From Linum tenue (Eukaryota > Streptophyta > Magnoliopsida > Malpighiales > Linaceae): a DNA stretch of 64,000 nucleotides. The DNA lies in contig CAMGYJ010000002.1 of assembly GCA_946122785.1 (NCBI GenBank), positions 57,127,703-57,191,702 on the forward strand. Direction: 5' to 3'. Positions 46,547 through 58,073 of the stretch are shown here, one piece after another; the stretch's first letter is position 1, and the number at the start of each line of letters is the position of its first letter. The notes below the pieces were generated by a model. It made no database searches. It saw only the letters and a program-made list of their open reading frames with translations, and was not told where the DNA came from. A program made the position numbers and the translations under genes.

Positions 46547-49500
46547 ATGGCCGCTCGGAGATTCTCGGTCACCTGCAACGGCTTCACTTTCGACGTCGAT
46601 TATGACGCCGGTGACGGATTTCAGGTATCCTTCCTGATCCAGTCCCCAATCTTTCCATCCATCTGTCAAAATTCTCTCTCTCTCACTCTCAATTGTGGAT
46701 GGTTCTTTTCCAAGGTTTTCAAGTTCCAGCTCTTTTCCCTCACCTCAATCCCTCCAGACCAGCAAAAGGTTCCTCTCTCTCCTCCTCATCCTCCGTATCG
46801 CCGTGCTTTTTGTGTGCGTTTATGTTCGATGTTGATGGCGGCGGGTGTGTGTAGATCATCGGAGAAGATGACGGCTCCGTTATATCGGATGATTCTGATC
46901 TCTTGTCCTCGTCCGGGAAGCTGAAATTGGTGTCGATCGACGACGAAAAACACGATGAGGAGAGCAGCGCGCGAGGAGAATCAGGCGATGATACCAGTTC
47001 TTTCCTCAAATCCGACGAGGAATTCGCGCGAATGCTTCAGGTCACAATCTGTTTGGGGGATTCTCCGACTTACAGTTTTTTTTTAATGCTCTGGGTTCCG
47101 TTTTCGGAGACTGATTAGGCGGAGGTATTTTTGTACCTCAGGCGGAGGAAGAGGCGTTAATGCTGCAGCATGTTGTAGCTACTGAACAGAGTGAGCAGTT
47201 TGAAGAGAGGCTGCGGCCATACGTCGATAAAGTCCTGCTGGTAAACCACTGATTCACGCTTTGTTTGAAGATTCTTATCTCAGAATGGAATAGACACAAA
47301 AAGGGAATATGTTTCCTTGTGGTTGTGCTGTGTTATATTCATCAATTAGCGACTCTAGAGAAGAAATGGAGGATGGAGCGTTCACGCCATTTCATTTTTC
47401 TTTGAACAACAATGACATGGGGATGGATGTTTTGAATGATGTGATGCTTTGCTTAGTAGTTGGCCAACTATTGATTATGCAGTATGAGGATCCAGTACGC
47501 CAAGAGGCAGCTCAGAAGACGGTTCCTGTCGATGAGCTTGAGGAGAAGGCATTGGTTTCTTTGGCCAAGGTAGGACCTTGTGAAAATCTGTGGGATCTAT
47601 TGGCCCCTCTATTTTTGCCCTGTCCCTCTGCTACTTGAAGTAAAGTTGGCAGCTTTAAAATTTTCCCCGAGTGATTCTGGCTGGTCTGACACTGGTAGAA
47701 GAGTTCCCACTTGCTGTGACTGTGTTGTGGTTATTTAGAAACTAGTAATACATTATGCAGTCTGCATGTATTTATGATTCAGGGGAAACAACAATGTCGA
47801 CCATGGTTGCATAAGCAGAGAGCTGCACGGAACTAGATGCTGAGAGGTTAAGGCTCATCGATGATTTAGGGGAGACAACCTTCTCACCAGCCTTCTACTA
47901 ACAGACATTTTTTTTCTCTCGAAAGGATTGATCTGCATCTTTTCTTTTTGAAGGAAGATACTTTTGTAACTTGTGTTATAGCTGTCGTAGGACTTGTATC
48001 CTTCTATTAGTGAATGAATTTTTCTCTCTGTCCTAATCTTGATGTGAAGTTTTTCATTTACTATGGGTATTTTGGAGTAATGTTGAACTCTTCTTAGAAG
48101 AATCTTGGTCACCTTGCTATGCGGTAGCTTTTATGTTTAGGGCTTCTTCGTTAAGATCGTTTTGAGGTGAGAAATTTCAATGAATGACTAGAACTGCATA
48201 GTTTTTAGGAACGACAATACTAGTTGCATGCATCAATCATGTAAACTTAAATATTTAAAAGGTCCACAGTCTGCAACTTGGTAATCCAAACAGTAAATAT
48301 ATTTCAGGAAGGGAGGTTTAAGCCAACAAAGGCTGAGCTAGACCATGCTTTCCTACTCCAGCTGCTTTTCTGGTTCAAGCAGTCATTCAGGTGCCATTTT
48401 TACTTCTTTACAGTTGGTACATGATTCTTTAAGTTGTAGTAGGAGCTCCTAATGGTTAGTCAATAAGTTCTGCAATCTGAAATGGGATAATCAAGGAATT
48501 ACTTCTCTGCCGTCATTTTAGGTTCCATATACAGTCCAAGAGTACATCAGAGAAGTTTGTGTGCTAGGGCACTAAGTATACTCTTGTCCTTAATTGTCAT
48601 TTTTGGATTTTCATATAGGTGGGTTAACGCTCCTCCTTGTGACTTATGTGGCAATACTACTGTTAACCAAGGAATGGGTGCTCCTCTTCCCTCTGAAACA
48701 AAATATGGAGGGACTAGAGTTGAACTTTATCGGTAAGTTCATTTTATTTCTAACTGGTAGATCAACTGTATATCATCATTTTATGCACTGTCAGTCTTAT
48801 GGCTCTCCTTGGGGCCTATCAAAATGATTGGATGTGGAAAGTAGTTTGAACACCACTTTCCCATCCCCAATCGATTACGCAACCAGTTGACTATTTTCTT
48901 CCCCTGTCTTCTGTCTAGCTGTGATTCTTGTTCAACCACCACTCGCTTTCCCCGCTACAATGACCCCTTAAAGGTAATTTTTGTTGCTGCTAAATCCCCT
49001 AAGGGTACTCCTAGTTCAGACTGAATTTGCTTCACAGTTCAATATCTTGAATTTGCGTGCTCTTACTTATATTCTTTTCCTTTATGAGCGTAGCTCTTGG
49101 AAACTCGAAGAGGTCGTTGTGGGGAGTGGGCCAACTGCTTTACACTTTACTGCCGTTCATTTGGCTATGAATCTCGTCTGGTTAGTGTGTTCTCTATATT
49201 GCAGACATACAAGAAGAGTGACTTCATCTAAAATTTCAGCTACTCCAACTTAAATTTACAGCTCAATTATGCAAACCAGCCAAATCATCTTGTTTCTCTT
49301 GTTTATCTTCGGTAAACAGTTCGTCTCGTTTCTTACACGACCTAATTGAACAAGCCTCAGTCAAATTAAGTTTCATTTGGCTTTTGGTCCTTTCGCGTTT
49401 TGGCTTTTGTAGATAATTACTCCTGACCATTTCCCTTATGCATCCAGATTCTTGATTTTACTGACCATGTCTGGACAGAGTGCTACTCCCGAGCTTTGGG

Positions 49501-51403
49501 AAGGTGACCTTTCATTAAGTAATAAATGGGCAACTCTTTGATTTATACCTACACAAACTAATGCTGTTCTGAACTAACAAAAAGACTTATTTCCCAGATG
49601 GATGCATCTCGACCCATGTGAAGCTGTTTACGATAAACCACTGCTATACGAAAAAGGGTACTCTTTTGATTCATCTTTCTATCTATAATCTTCACAAGAG
49701 TTCTTCTCTGAAATCCCATGTTTGTTCGTGTGCTGGCATGTGATATTCATGCTTTATAATACAGATGGGGTAAGAAGTTGAATTATGTAATTGCATTTTC
49801 AAACGATGGAGTTCGTGACGTGACTAAGCGTTACACTAGGAAGTGGCTGGAGGTTTTGTCCAGGCGGAACATCACCACCGAGCCGGTTGTATCTGCTGCC
49901 GTCACCAAACTGACAAATGAATGCCGACGGAACTTCACATCTTTAGCACTATCCGTCCTCCAAGATCGTGATAACAATGAGTCTGAGGAACTTGACAGAG
50001 ATTTACTTTCTCAAGACGAAGACTATTCCTCTGTCTCATTACCTGGAAGACAAAGTGGGGACAAGGAATGGCGCCTTTCGAGATCAGAAACCGCGCCTGA
50101 CTCTAACGACTCTCTAAGCACTTCTTCCTGTCCAACTCGCACGTGCATAGACAAGCACGTGACGAGGGTTCACAATGCAATTGCCCGTCTACTATCTCAA
50201 TGTGTTGAGAATTCGGTTCCTCGGTACAGGGTCTCCGAGATATCAAATATATTCAGGAAGATGCTGGTGGATGCCAGGAATTCTCCGCATAAGGCGAGGA
50301 GAGTTGTCGTTAATCCATTTATCATGCTTTTGTTCCCATACTTTGACGAGTTGCTCCGTGCTCTGTCTCTGAAGTTCGAGATAGGTGGTTACGGTAGAGT
50401 GGAGGTGTGTCTAGCTGGAGAGCCTGTGTTTACATCATTGTCATTGCCCGTCGTTTTGGATGCACTGGAAGATCTTATTAACTCTCTGAACAAGATCGAT
50501 AGTTTAGACGGAGATTCCCTTTCTTTTCCGCTTATAAAATCAAACCGGATTCATTCAGGAATGGTGGTTGCAAGTGGCGAAGAACTACCTTTTGGAATTG
50601 TGAGTAGCGATCTGTGCTCAGCTGACCTCTGTGTTGAGACTTTTCTCTATATTTACTTGATTTGCAAATGGATATGTTTGTTTCCCCCTTTTTGTTGGGT
50701 ATATTTGCAGGCGACCTCGGCGTTTGATGGATTACGAGCTTCCAAATGGGAGGAACCAAACGGTTCAAAAGGTATAATGACCAATTTTCATGAATCCCCC
50801 AGCATGATCAGGGCACGATAGCATGATTTGGATACCATATAAACCTAGTCCATGCAGGTGGATGGATCTTGTACAGACTAAAAGACGGCATGGCATGTGA
50901 ATTAGCGGCTTATGAGATAACGTCTGCCAACGATGCCCCGGAGAGGGATCCAATGGATTGGTATGATTTCCATAAAATTTCATCGTGGCCTCACCTTTTC
51001 TGGTCATTTATTTAACTTTCATGTTTGTCTTACCCTGCAAAACAGGGTTGTAGAAGGAAGCATTGATGGTGGATCCAACTGGCACATTTTGGACAAACGA
51101 GCTTCCCAGGTGTTCGAAGATCGATTTCAGTGTCGATCATTCGAAGTTCAGCGAAAAGGTCTTTCCTGCAATGTCTTCAGGTAAGAATTCGTTTTCTTCT
51201 TTCAGAGATTGTTCGAGCTGAGAGATTTTTAGCTCTTTTTGTTCAAGTGAATGGAACTTGATGTTAAGACTGGCACTGGCAGGTTCCGGTTTCTGGCAGT
51301 GAAAGATATTCAATCTACTTCCCGGCTGCAACTGTGTAGTATCAACCTGTATACACGGGGCCAGTTATCGCCTGAACTCTCTGATTTTGAAGTCATTGAT
51401 TAG
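46547..51403 (+). CDS. PNG1: peptide-N4-(N-acetyl-beta-glucosaminyl)asparagine amidase (PNGase), 16 exons
   Basis: Cytosolic enzyme that removes N-glycans from misfolded glycoproteins during ER-associated degradation. Exons: 46547-46624, 46715-46768, 46855-47040, 47142-47240, 47483-47569, 48308-48390, 48619-48732, 48919-48973, 49094-49180, 49448-49503, 49598-49657, 49765-50599, 50711-50771, 50858-50960, 51046-51180, 51283-51403. All introns are GT/AG and the frame is unbroken, giving 737 aa, close to the length I recall for Arabidopsis PNG1 (about 720). Two zinc CxxC pairs are C203/C206 and C235/C238. The transglutaminase-like core has the catalytic triad C261 ([10 protein letters not shown]), H288 (TDHVWTE) and D305 (HLDPCE), with spacing identical to the yeast enzyme as I recall it. 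The plant N-terminus is ubiquitin-like and the C-terminal part is plant-specific. The gene appears intact. Confidence 0.96.
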
Positions 51404-51468
51404 GGCAAAACCCCACACATGTTTCATATGTATTTCAAAATCTGTAGCATCGGCATTCATTTTTTTAT

Positions 51469-52909
51469 GGCTAAATTGCAAGTTTGGTCACTGGAATTAC
51501 TTAAAAATTTCACGTTTGTCACTAAAATTAATTTATTCCATCCGTAGTCACTTAAATTAGGTTAACAGTTCAAGTTTGGTCACTGGCCGTTAGTCTCCGT
51601 TAACTTTTGCTGATGTGGCGGTCAACTGTTATAGTTGACCGTTAAATGAGTGACGTGGCAATTAAAAAATTAATAAAATAGTTTAATTTAATAATTTTTA
51701 TTTTCCACCTAATTATTATAAAAATAAAAAATCTAATTCCTTTTAATTATTATTTTCAACCGCCCGTGGCCGTTCCTCACCCCTCCGGTCGACGACCTCT
51801 CCCGGCCGGCAAAGCCCCGCGCCATCACCGTCTTGGGGTCATACTCAGGTGAAAAAGCGGAGAGCTTGACGCCGATCAAGAGAAAGCGGTTGTGATTGCG
51901 TGTCAGCTCGTTATTGGCTGCGTGGATGGGGACGTCGCACTCCCGACAGAGTATCGGCGTATCGCCCTGTCTTCCCGGCAGAACAGGAAGGCCCTTCTCT
52001 CCTGTTTCATGAAGCTGATTTTTCTTAGTAGAAGGATCTTACACGATTGGTAATTGATATTAGATAGTAATGAATTAGTGATGGCAACTTTTGATTTGAC
52101 TCCGATCTGTTTGGATGGATGTTAGTTGTTGGTTGTTACCCTATTTGATTCGTAGTACGGTAGTAGTAGTGTGGGGCGGGATATACTAGTATTTTTTTCG
52201 ATTTATCTTGTCCCACATGTTTTCATCCGTTCTATCGTAATTCGAATCAATATTTCTATGATTATATTTTACCTGGCAGATATCGCAGAGTGGAGAGTCT
52301 TTGGAGGAATGAGTAGTACTAGTAGGGTGGTGGAGGGAGAAGCGGAGGTGTTTGCCGGCAAGCTTGTTGGCGTGGTGAACTCGGCGGTCGCAGGTAAGGC
52401 ACAAGGTAGCCTCGTCGGCGCTGCAGAAGATGCTGGCTTCGGCTTTCTCGCACACGTCGCACCGGATCTTCATTATTGAATTTCTCCTCCGCACCGGCAA
52501 AGCTCTCCGCTTTCTCTTCAGAATTGGAATTGAGGAGGCCCAAGACGGTGATGGCGCGGGGCTTGGCCGGCCGGGAGAGGTCGTCAACAGGAGGGGAGAG
52601 GAACGGCAACGGGCGGTTGAAAATAATAATTAAAAAGGAATTAGATTTGTTATTTTTATAATAATTAGGTGGAAAATAAAAAACTATTAAATTAAATTAT
52701 TTTATTAATTTTTTAATTGCCACGTCACTCATTTAACGGTCAACTATAAGAGTTGACCGCCACATCAACAAAAGTTAACGGAGACTAACGGCCAGTGACC
52801 AAACTTGAACTGTTAACCTAATTTAAGTGACTACGGATGGAATAAATTAATTTTAGTGGCAAACGTGAAATTTTTAAGTAATTCCAGTGACCAAACTTGC
52901 AATTTAGCC
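51469..52909. mobile_element. Pack-MULE 2 (1441 bp) carrying a BBX gene fragment
   Basis: Terminal inverted repeats of about 370 bp (51469-51838 and 52537-52909) start GGCTAAATTGCAAGTTTGGT and are nearly identical. The flanking 10-bp direct repeat ATTTTTTTAT is at 51459-51468 and 52910-52919. The inner TIR ends already contain GC-rich captured sequence (CCCCGCGCCATCACCGTC on both sides). The interior holds both B-boxes of a BBX gene with its intron on the minus strand. No transposase. It begins 65 bp after the PNG1 stop codon. Confidence 0.9.
51850..52473 (-). pseudogene. captured BBX20-like double B-box fragment
   Basis: Exon 1 (52473-52273, 67 codons) starts MKIRCDVCEKAEASIFCSAD and contains all B-box 1 zinc ligands, the HHANKLAGKHLRFSL block and ends PLCDICQ. 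The intron 52272-52002 (271 bp, GT...CAG) is kept at phase 0. Exon 2 starts ERRAFLFCREDRAI. Then an apparent 8-bp insertion (CGCCGATA) shifts the frame, after which LCRECDVPIHAANNELTRNH and NRFLLIGVKLSA complete B-box 2. The mix of blocks is closest to BBX20/BBX21-type light-signalling regulators as I recall them. Retention of the intron shows capture from DNA, not from mRNA. The C-terminal part of the source gene is absent. Confidence 0.85.
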
Positions 52910-52919
52910 ATTTTTTTAT

Positions 52920-54015
52920 TAGGTAAATGCTACCTATTAGTCTTCAAACATCAGGAACTTTGATGGGTGTTTTGGTCTGTACTTCATTATGCATGAACAA
53001 CGATCTCTTATCGAATCAGTATTTGTTTGATCGAGTTGGGCCGCATATGTATAACCCGCTGCACTTGTGCTTCTTTATTCCTCTTCTTTTATGTTATAAA
53101 ACAAAGAAAAGAAATGAGCTGGGTAATATGTGTTAGTAAGAAAACAATGGAAATCGAGGTTACCGAAATCTGACCCAGATTAGGTCGTTCTATTTAAGAC
53201 GTTTGTGACATTGCCTATTTGTGCACAAAAGTATTACTTGCTGGTCATTCTAGAATTTACCAAATAATTAATGAAAAAATAAAAATCAAATTAGTGGAAA
53301 AGAAGTCAGTTGGTTGAGATCTGGGACAAGAATGCTCTTGAAACAACATTATTTGACTGGACAATGTATCGGAAAGTGGAGTGTGTAAAGAAAACACTAA
53401 TAATAATAAAATAAAAAATGAAGGTGGTATCAGACAGTACGAAATTTTTTCCTAAAAAATATACCAAAAATTTGTAGATCACAAGGAACTCATTCCCTAT
53501 ATCACCGTGACCACGTTCCATATTTTAATCTCATCACTTAGATTTGAATCCACTCAAAATCAAAGAAATAAATTTGGTTTATGTACAAATTCATAGTCAA
53601 ATTAAGGTTATATACCATATCCTAGATGCAATGTTTTAGCTGCCAGCCTGCTAGCCTAACTTGGTATCCAATTGTAACAAATAGAAATATAAGTGCTAAA
53701 CTCAAGTTTTTGAAAAGTTGATGAATTCAATATAGTTAAATTTGAATTAAATGGATTAGATATTTGGACATATGTATTGACTGCTACAACCTAGAGGGCC
53801 AAGAGAAATACTATTTATTTTAACTAATTATTAGAATACCTAATGACCATGTAATCCAGTCCGGCGAGGCCGATTATTTGTTCTAGTTGGTCCTTCTAGC
53901 TTTGAACATTTGCAGCAACAGAGAAGGGCAAGGCCCCACAGAAATCAGAGAAACTCATGTCGTGGGTAACTAGTATGAATTTCTGGTGATGCTGTTTCAC
54001 GGGAACGGGAACGAA
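52920..54015. other. intergenic
   Basis: AT-rich sequence with no recognisable gene. Confidence 0.45.
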
Positions 54016-54019
54016 TCAG

Positions 54020-54853
54020 TTCAGTAACCTTATGGTGAGTAACTATGAGTAATCCGCCCACATCAGCATGACATCAGCATCCTCTCTCTCCTGGAAAGCC
54101 TTTAATTTTCCCCTCCTTAATCTTTGACGGACGATTTCTCACTCGTTTTAAGTCAATTTTTTTTTGCACAGTTAGATCATATTAATTGTGCTTTTCAAAA
54201 TGATATCCACTTTGATATATATTTCGAACAACAAAAATTGAGCCATTTTATACCAGTCTATACCATATGGTATTGACTGGTATTCAAATAAGAGCATACC
54301 TATGGTTTGAAAAGCGTACCATGGTGGTATGACACAAACCAAAACTGTAGGATGGTTGAATACATGATAGTAGAAGTATATTAATTGTCATTTACAAATT
54401 TTAACATTGTATACCATAAGATACCATAAGATACCACCCCGTACTAGGGTGGTATTGTATGGTATTGTGTGGTATTTTTTTGTCTTGTAATTTGTTCACC
54501 CAGAAATTTGTAGATCCAATTGATTATGATTAACTCGTCCCTGCTGTGCAAACGTTTTAAAAAACGAATTAAAAACGAAGAAGATACCATATGGTATGCA
54601 GTTGGTACCGAGAGGCCAGAATTTTTTTTTCCTCAAAAAATATTGAAAATTGATCTCATTTTGTAGAGCACGATGAACTCGTTCCATCTGTGCAAAAAAA
54701 ATTAAAATCCAAGTTAAAACAAAAAAGATATGAGTCAATTAAGAAAGCTAGTGAAAATAAAAATGGTCTTTAATTCTCCATCTTTAGATCTGGATTTTCT
54801 AAATGAATGGTCCAGATTTGGTTATTGATGGGTGCATAACCCATGGTTATGCA
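54020..54853 (+). repeat. copy A of a palindrome-rich transposon-like repeat
   Basis: Starts GTAACCTTATGGTGAGTAAC and ends with GGGTGCATAACCCATGGTTATGCACCC-type sequence. It contains several ATACCATATGGTAT palindromes and AATGATATCCACTTTGATAT. It is the reverse complement, with divergence, of copy B at 57255-58005. Target duplication not resolved. Confidence 0.65.
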
Positions 54854-54964
54854 CCCGAACTTGAGCCCTGTTTCACACACTGCAAGATTTTCTCCCGCTC
54901 GTCCACGCACCATTGGGGCGGGATCTCCTCTCCTCTGGGCAAATCCACGTCATCAAAGCCAATG

Positions 54965-55165
54965 AAAGCCACTCACAAGGGTTTGAAGTTTGCACAGGTT
55001 TGAAGACAAGAATACCATGTGCTTAACAAATGGGGGTCACCGGAAATCGAACACAAGACCTCTCGGTCATAGAAGGCTCTGATACAAGGTCAAGAACCAG
55101 TTTATCCCAATAACTCGAGTTGTTAGGAGAAGTTCAATCGTGGATCATATACCACAACACTAACG
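54965..55165 (-). repeat. inverted copy of the 13540-13985 repeat
   Basis: The reverse complement reads CCTAACAACTCGAGTTATTG, then TGTATCAGAGCCTTCTATGA, CTTGTGTTCGATTTCC, AAGCACATGGTATTC and TGCAAACTTCAAACCCTTGT, following the order of blocks at 13540-13730. Confidence 0.75.
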
Positions 55166-56227
55166 AGAAGAAGAGGAATCTTGGTCAGCGGCAATGGCAT
55201 GGTGGAAGTAACTACTACTGGTAAACTAGCGGAGACTCCATCCATCCACTTGCCTAGAATTTTGTACTTTTAATCGATAGGAACCTTCCTATATGCTTAC
55301 TTACCCTTAATGCTTTCTCTACCTTTTACCATGGCATGATATAGCCCATGTAATTTATGAGGAATCTTCCTAAAATATTGTTTTTCTTCAAAACTACACA
55401 TAATTAATTTCTAGCATTATATCTAGATCGACCCAGTTCCTGTTCTTTTCCTGTGCACTCGCTTTATATCTCGGACACACAAGGATCGACATATTTTTCC
55501 GGGGAACCTGTAAATACTTCTGCTATAAAAAAGGGAAATTGAATAGCAACATGGGCAACTAACAACAATTTACAATGTACGACAACAACTAGCTAGATGG
55601 GGTTTGGTTCCCTCTAATTTTCTACAGAGTATTACTATATGTGCCTTTAATCGGGCGATTACCCGAACTAGAAAACCAAGAATCAACAGGCGCTCCCAAG
55701 ATGCTCACTTTGTAATCTTTTCATCTATTCTCAAATACAAGACATGCATGCAGGCAATAAATTCTACCACCTTTATGGACGATATCATACAAACAAACAA
55801 ATAACTTGAACTTCAAGAAATAGCACGACATCATAGGAATAGGTTATAATACCATTCCTAAACCCCAATTCCAACTCGAAATAATCACGAATGAATGTAT
55901 ATATTCATGTCGAGCGAGCGAAATGGACATACCTGCTGCCACAAAGTGAGTACAACACACACATGTTTTTATTGATAAATGATAATACAAACATACAAGA
56001 AGTCGAATTGAAATGCCATAATTAAGAAAATCACACATCGATTATTCGATTTACTTCGGTACACTAGACCAGCCGCAGTTTGGTCCCTAAAAGACAAGTG
56101 AAAAGAAAAACACAAAAAAACACAAGGTAGAAAAGAAACACAAACACAAAGGAAGACCCACGCCACGCCACGCATGCATAAAGAGTTAAAAAAAAAAAAA
56201 AAGACATGTCCCAATGGAAGTTAGTTA
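55166..56227. other. intergenic and 3' flank of the kiwellin gene
   Basis: No gene recognised. The last few hundred bases are expected to include the 3' UTR of the minus-strand kiwellin gene. Confidence 0.45.
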
Positions 56228-56809
56228 CTAGAGAAACGACCAGGTGACCTTCAAATCCCCTTGTTCCCCAGAAGGCACCCCAAGCGCATCCCACACCGCC
56301 GGCGAAGCATCCACAACGTTGTTCGGGCACGGCGGCTGGTAATCGTGCTCCTCGTCGCACCCTTCCGTGGAATCGCACTCGTCCACCACCTTCGCCACCA
56401 CGCTCCTCCCGTTCCCGGCCGTGATCTTGATCCGCTGGAGGCAGCTCTTCCTGTGGTCGAACCACCCGCTCGACAGCGCCACCACCCGCTCCCCGTCCCC
56501 GTGGAACTTGTTGTCGCACTCCGACGCCCCGCCCCCGTCCTGACCCTTCTCGAAGCTGTTGAGGGTCAGCACCGCCTTGGTCTGCTCCGTGATCGGCGGC
56601 GAGCACTCGTAGGTGGTGTACAGCTTCCCCTCCACGCAGCAGTCGGAGTTGTGGATCTGGTTGCACTTCTTTGCCGGAGGCTTCCTGCCTCGGAGCTTGC
56701 CGCTCGGCAAGCAAGTTTGAGGTTTCGCCTCCGCCTCGAGGTCGAGGAGGCAGCTGGCGGTAACGAGAGTGAATAGGAGAATGGAAATTGCGGCAGGACT
56801 CCTTCTCAT
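56228..56809 (-). CDS. kiwellin / ripening-related protein (secreted, DPBB fold)
   Basis: Single-exon gene of 193 aa. MRRSPAAISILLFTLVTASC plus the following residues form a signal peptide, then KPQTCLPSGKL begins the mature chain. Kiwellin hallmarks are CNQIHNSDCC, YTTYECSPP, LTLNSFEKGQDGGG, ECDNKFH, VVALSSGWF, CLQRIKI and VVDECDSTEGCDEEH, ending DLKVTWSF. The mature part keeps the cysteine pattern for the family's disulfides. Family members accumulate in ripening fruit or on pathogen attack; one maize kiwellin binds a fungal chorismate mutase. ATG 56809 is chosen because it begins the signal peptide, although the frame is open to 57061. Confidence 0.94.
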   Translation of the reverse strand: MRRSPAAISILLFTLVTASCLLDLEAEAKPQTCLPSGKLRGRKPPAKKCNQIHNSDCCVEGKLYTTYECSPPITEQTKAVLTLNSFEKGQDGGGASECDNKFHGDGERVVALSSGWFDHRKSCLQRIKITAGNGRSVVAKVVDECDSTEGCDEEHDYQPPCPNNVVDASPAVWDALGVPSGEQGDLKVTWSFL

Positions 56810-56859
56810 TTTAACTTTCACTCTGGTTGGTTGGTTCTGTTTGGTGGGAGTAAGGCCTA

Positions 56860-56866
56860 TTATATA
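56860..56866 (-). promoter_or_regulatory. TATA box of the kiwellin gene
   Basis: TATATAA on the minus strand, 51-57 bp upstream of the ATG. It implies a short 5' UTR of about 25 nt. A T-run (A-run on the gene strand) follows at about 56930-56952. Confidence 0.6.
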
Positions 56867-57254
56867 AGAGTGGTAATTCGAGGGAAAATTTATCGTGTGC
56901 ATCGGCGGGTAAATAGTTACAAACTCTTTTTTTTTTTTTTTTTTTTTTTTTGTGAATTTAGGGATGAATCTAGAATGTAGAGGAGATGGTATCCAAACAA
57001 CGACAGGAGCATTAGACGGTGCAGTGGAATCATGCATATACGAGCTAGGCGGTAGAGGCATCGACTATGTAATATATATTCCTCCGTTTAGATTATTCCC
57101 TCTCGGAGTAACCGCTCGTGGCAATGAGCAGTTGGGATTTCTTGCACGTCCTGCTCGCAGTGAGGCAGGCCGCTAATCCAATCAGTGGACGGTAGTTTCA
57201 CGCCGGTTTGGTATCATTATGTGCTTCCATTTTGTGGTGTCAACTAAGGCTCAA

Positions 57255-58005
57255 GATAGGGTGAGTAACAATGAGTAACTAAATTTGGACCCTTTTTTTG
57301 AAGTGACTGCAGATATAAGGGTGGAGAATTAAATGAATTTATTTTCCCTAGTTTTATTAATTGGATCATATCTTCTTCATTCTAACTCGGATTTCAATTT
57401 TTTTTTTTTTTTGCACAGATGGAACGAGTTCGTTGTGCTCTACAAAATGATATCCATTTTCAATATTTTTTGAGAAAAAAATTTTCATCGCTCTCCTTAC
57501 CAACTCCATACCATATGGTATCTCCTTCGTTGTTTAGTCATTTTCGGAAATTTTTGCACAAAAGGAACGATTTAATCATCATCTCTTGGATTTCGAAATT
57601 TTCTGGGGGAAAAAATTTCAAACCTCTCGTTACCAACTCCATACCATACTATACCACCCTGGTATGAGGTGGTATTTTTCATACCATATGGTATGCTTTT
57701 ATTTAATACCAGTCAATACCATATGGTATTGACTATACCATATGGTATAGACTGGTAATAACTGGCAAATTTTTTTGTTCCAAAAAATATCAAAGTGAAT
57801 ATCATTTTGAAGAGCACAATTAATCTGATCTAACTGTGCAAAAAAAATTAAATTCTGAGTTAAAATGAGTGAGAAATCGTCCGTTAAATATTAAGGGAAA
57901 GAAATTTAATGATTTTTCCAGGAGAGAGAAGGAGGCGCTGATGTGGCAGATTCTTATTGGGTTATGCATGAGGTTATTCACCACAAGGGTTACTCACTGG
58001 ATCTG
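57255..58005 (-). repeat. copy B of the palindrome-rich repeat, inverted relative to copy A
   Basis: Starts GGGTGAGTAACAATGAGTAAC and ends GGGTTACTCAC. It contains many ATACCATATGGTAT palindromes and the blocks TGCACAGATGGAACGAGTTC and AATGATATCCATTTTCAATA, matching copy A on the opposite strand. The open frame at 57419-57667 is repeat sequence, not a gene. Confidence 0.65.
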
Positions 58006-58073
58006 CTCCCATCAACTAAAACAATACATAAACTAAGGAGAGAAAATATGTTCACTATAGAATGTTTTAGCTG

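Noticed and set aside
56261..56776. Plus-strand open frame of 171 aa opposite the kiwellin gene
   Set aside because: Shadow of the kiwellin coding sequence, which has signal peptide, cysteine pattern and family motifs.
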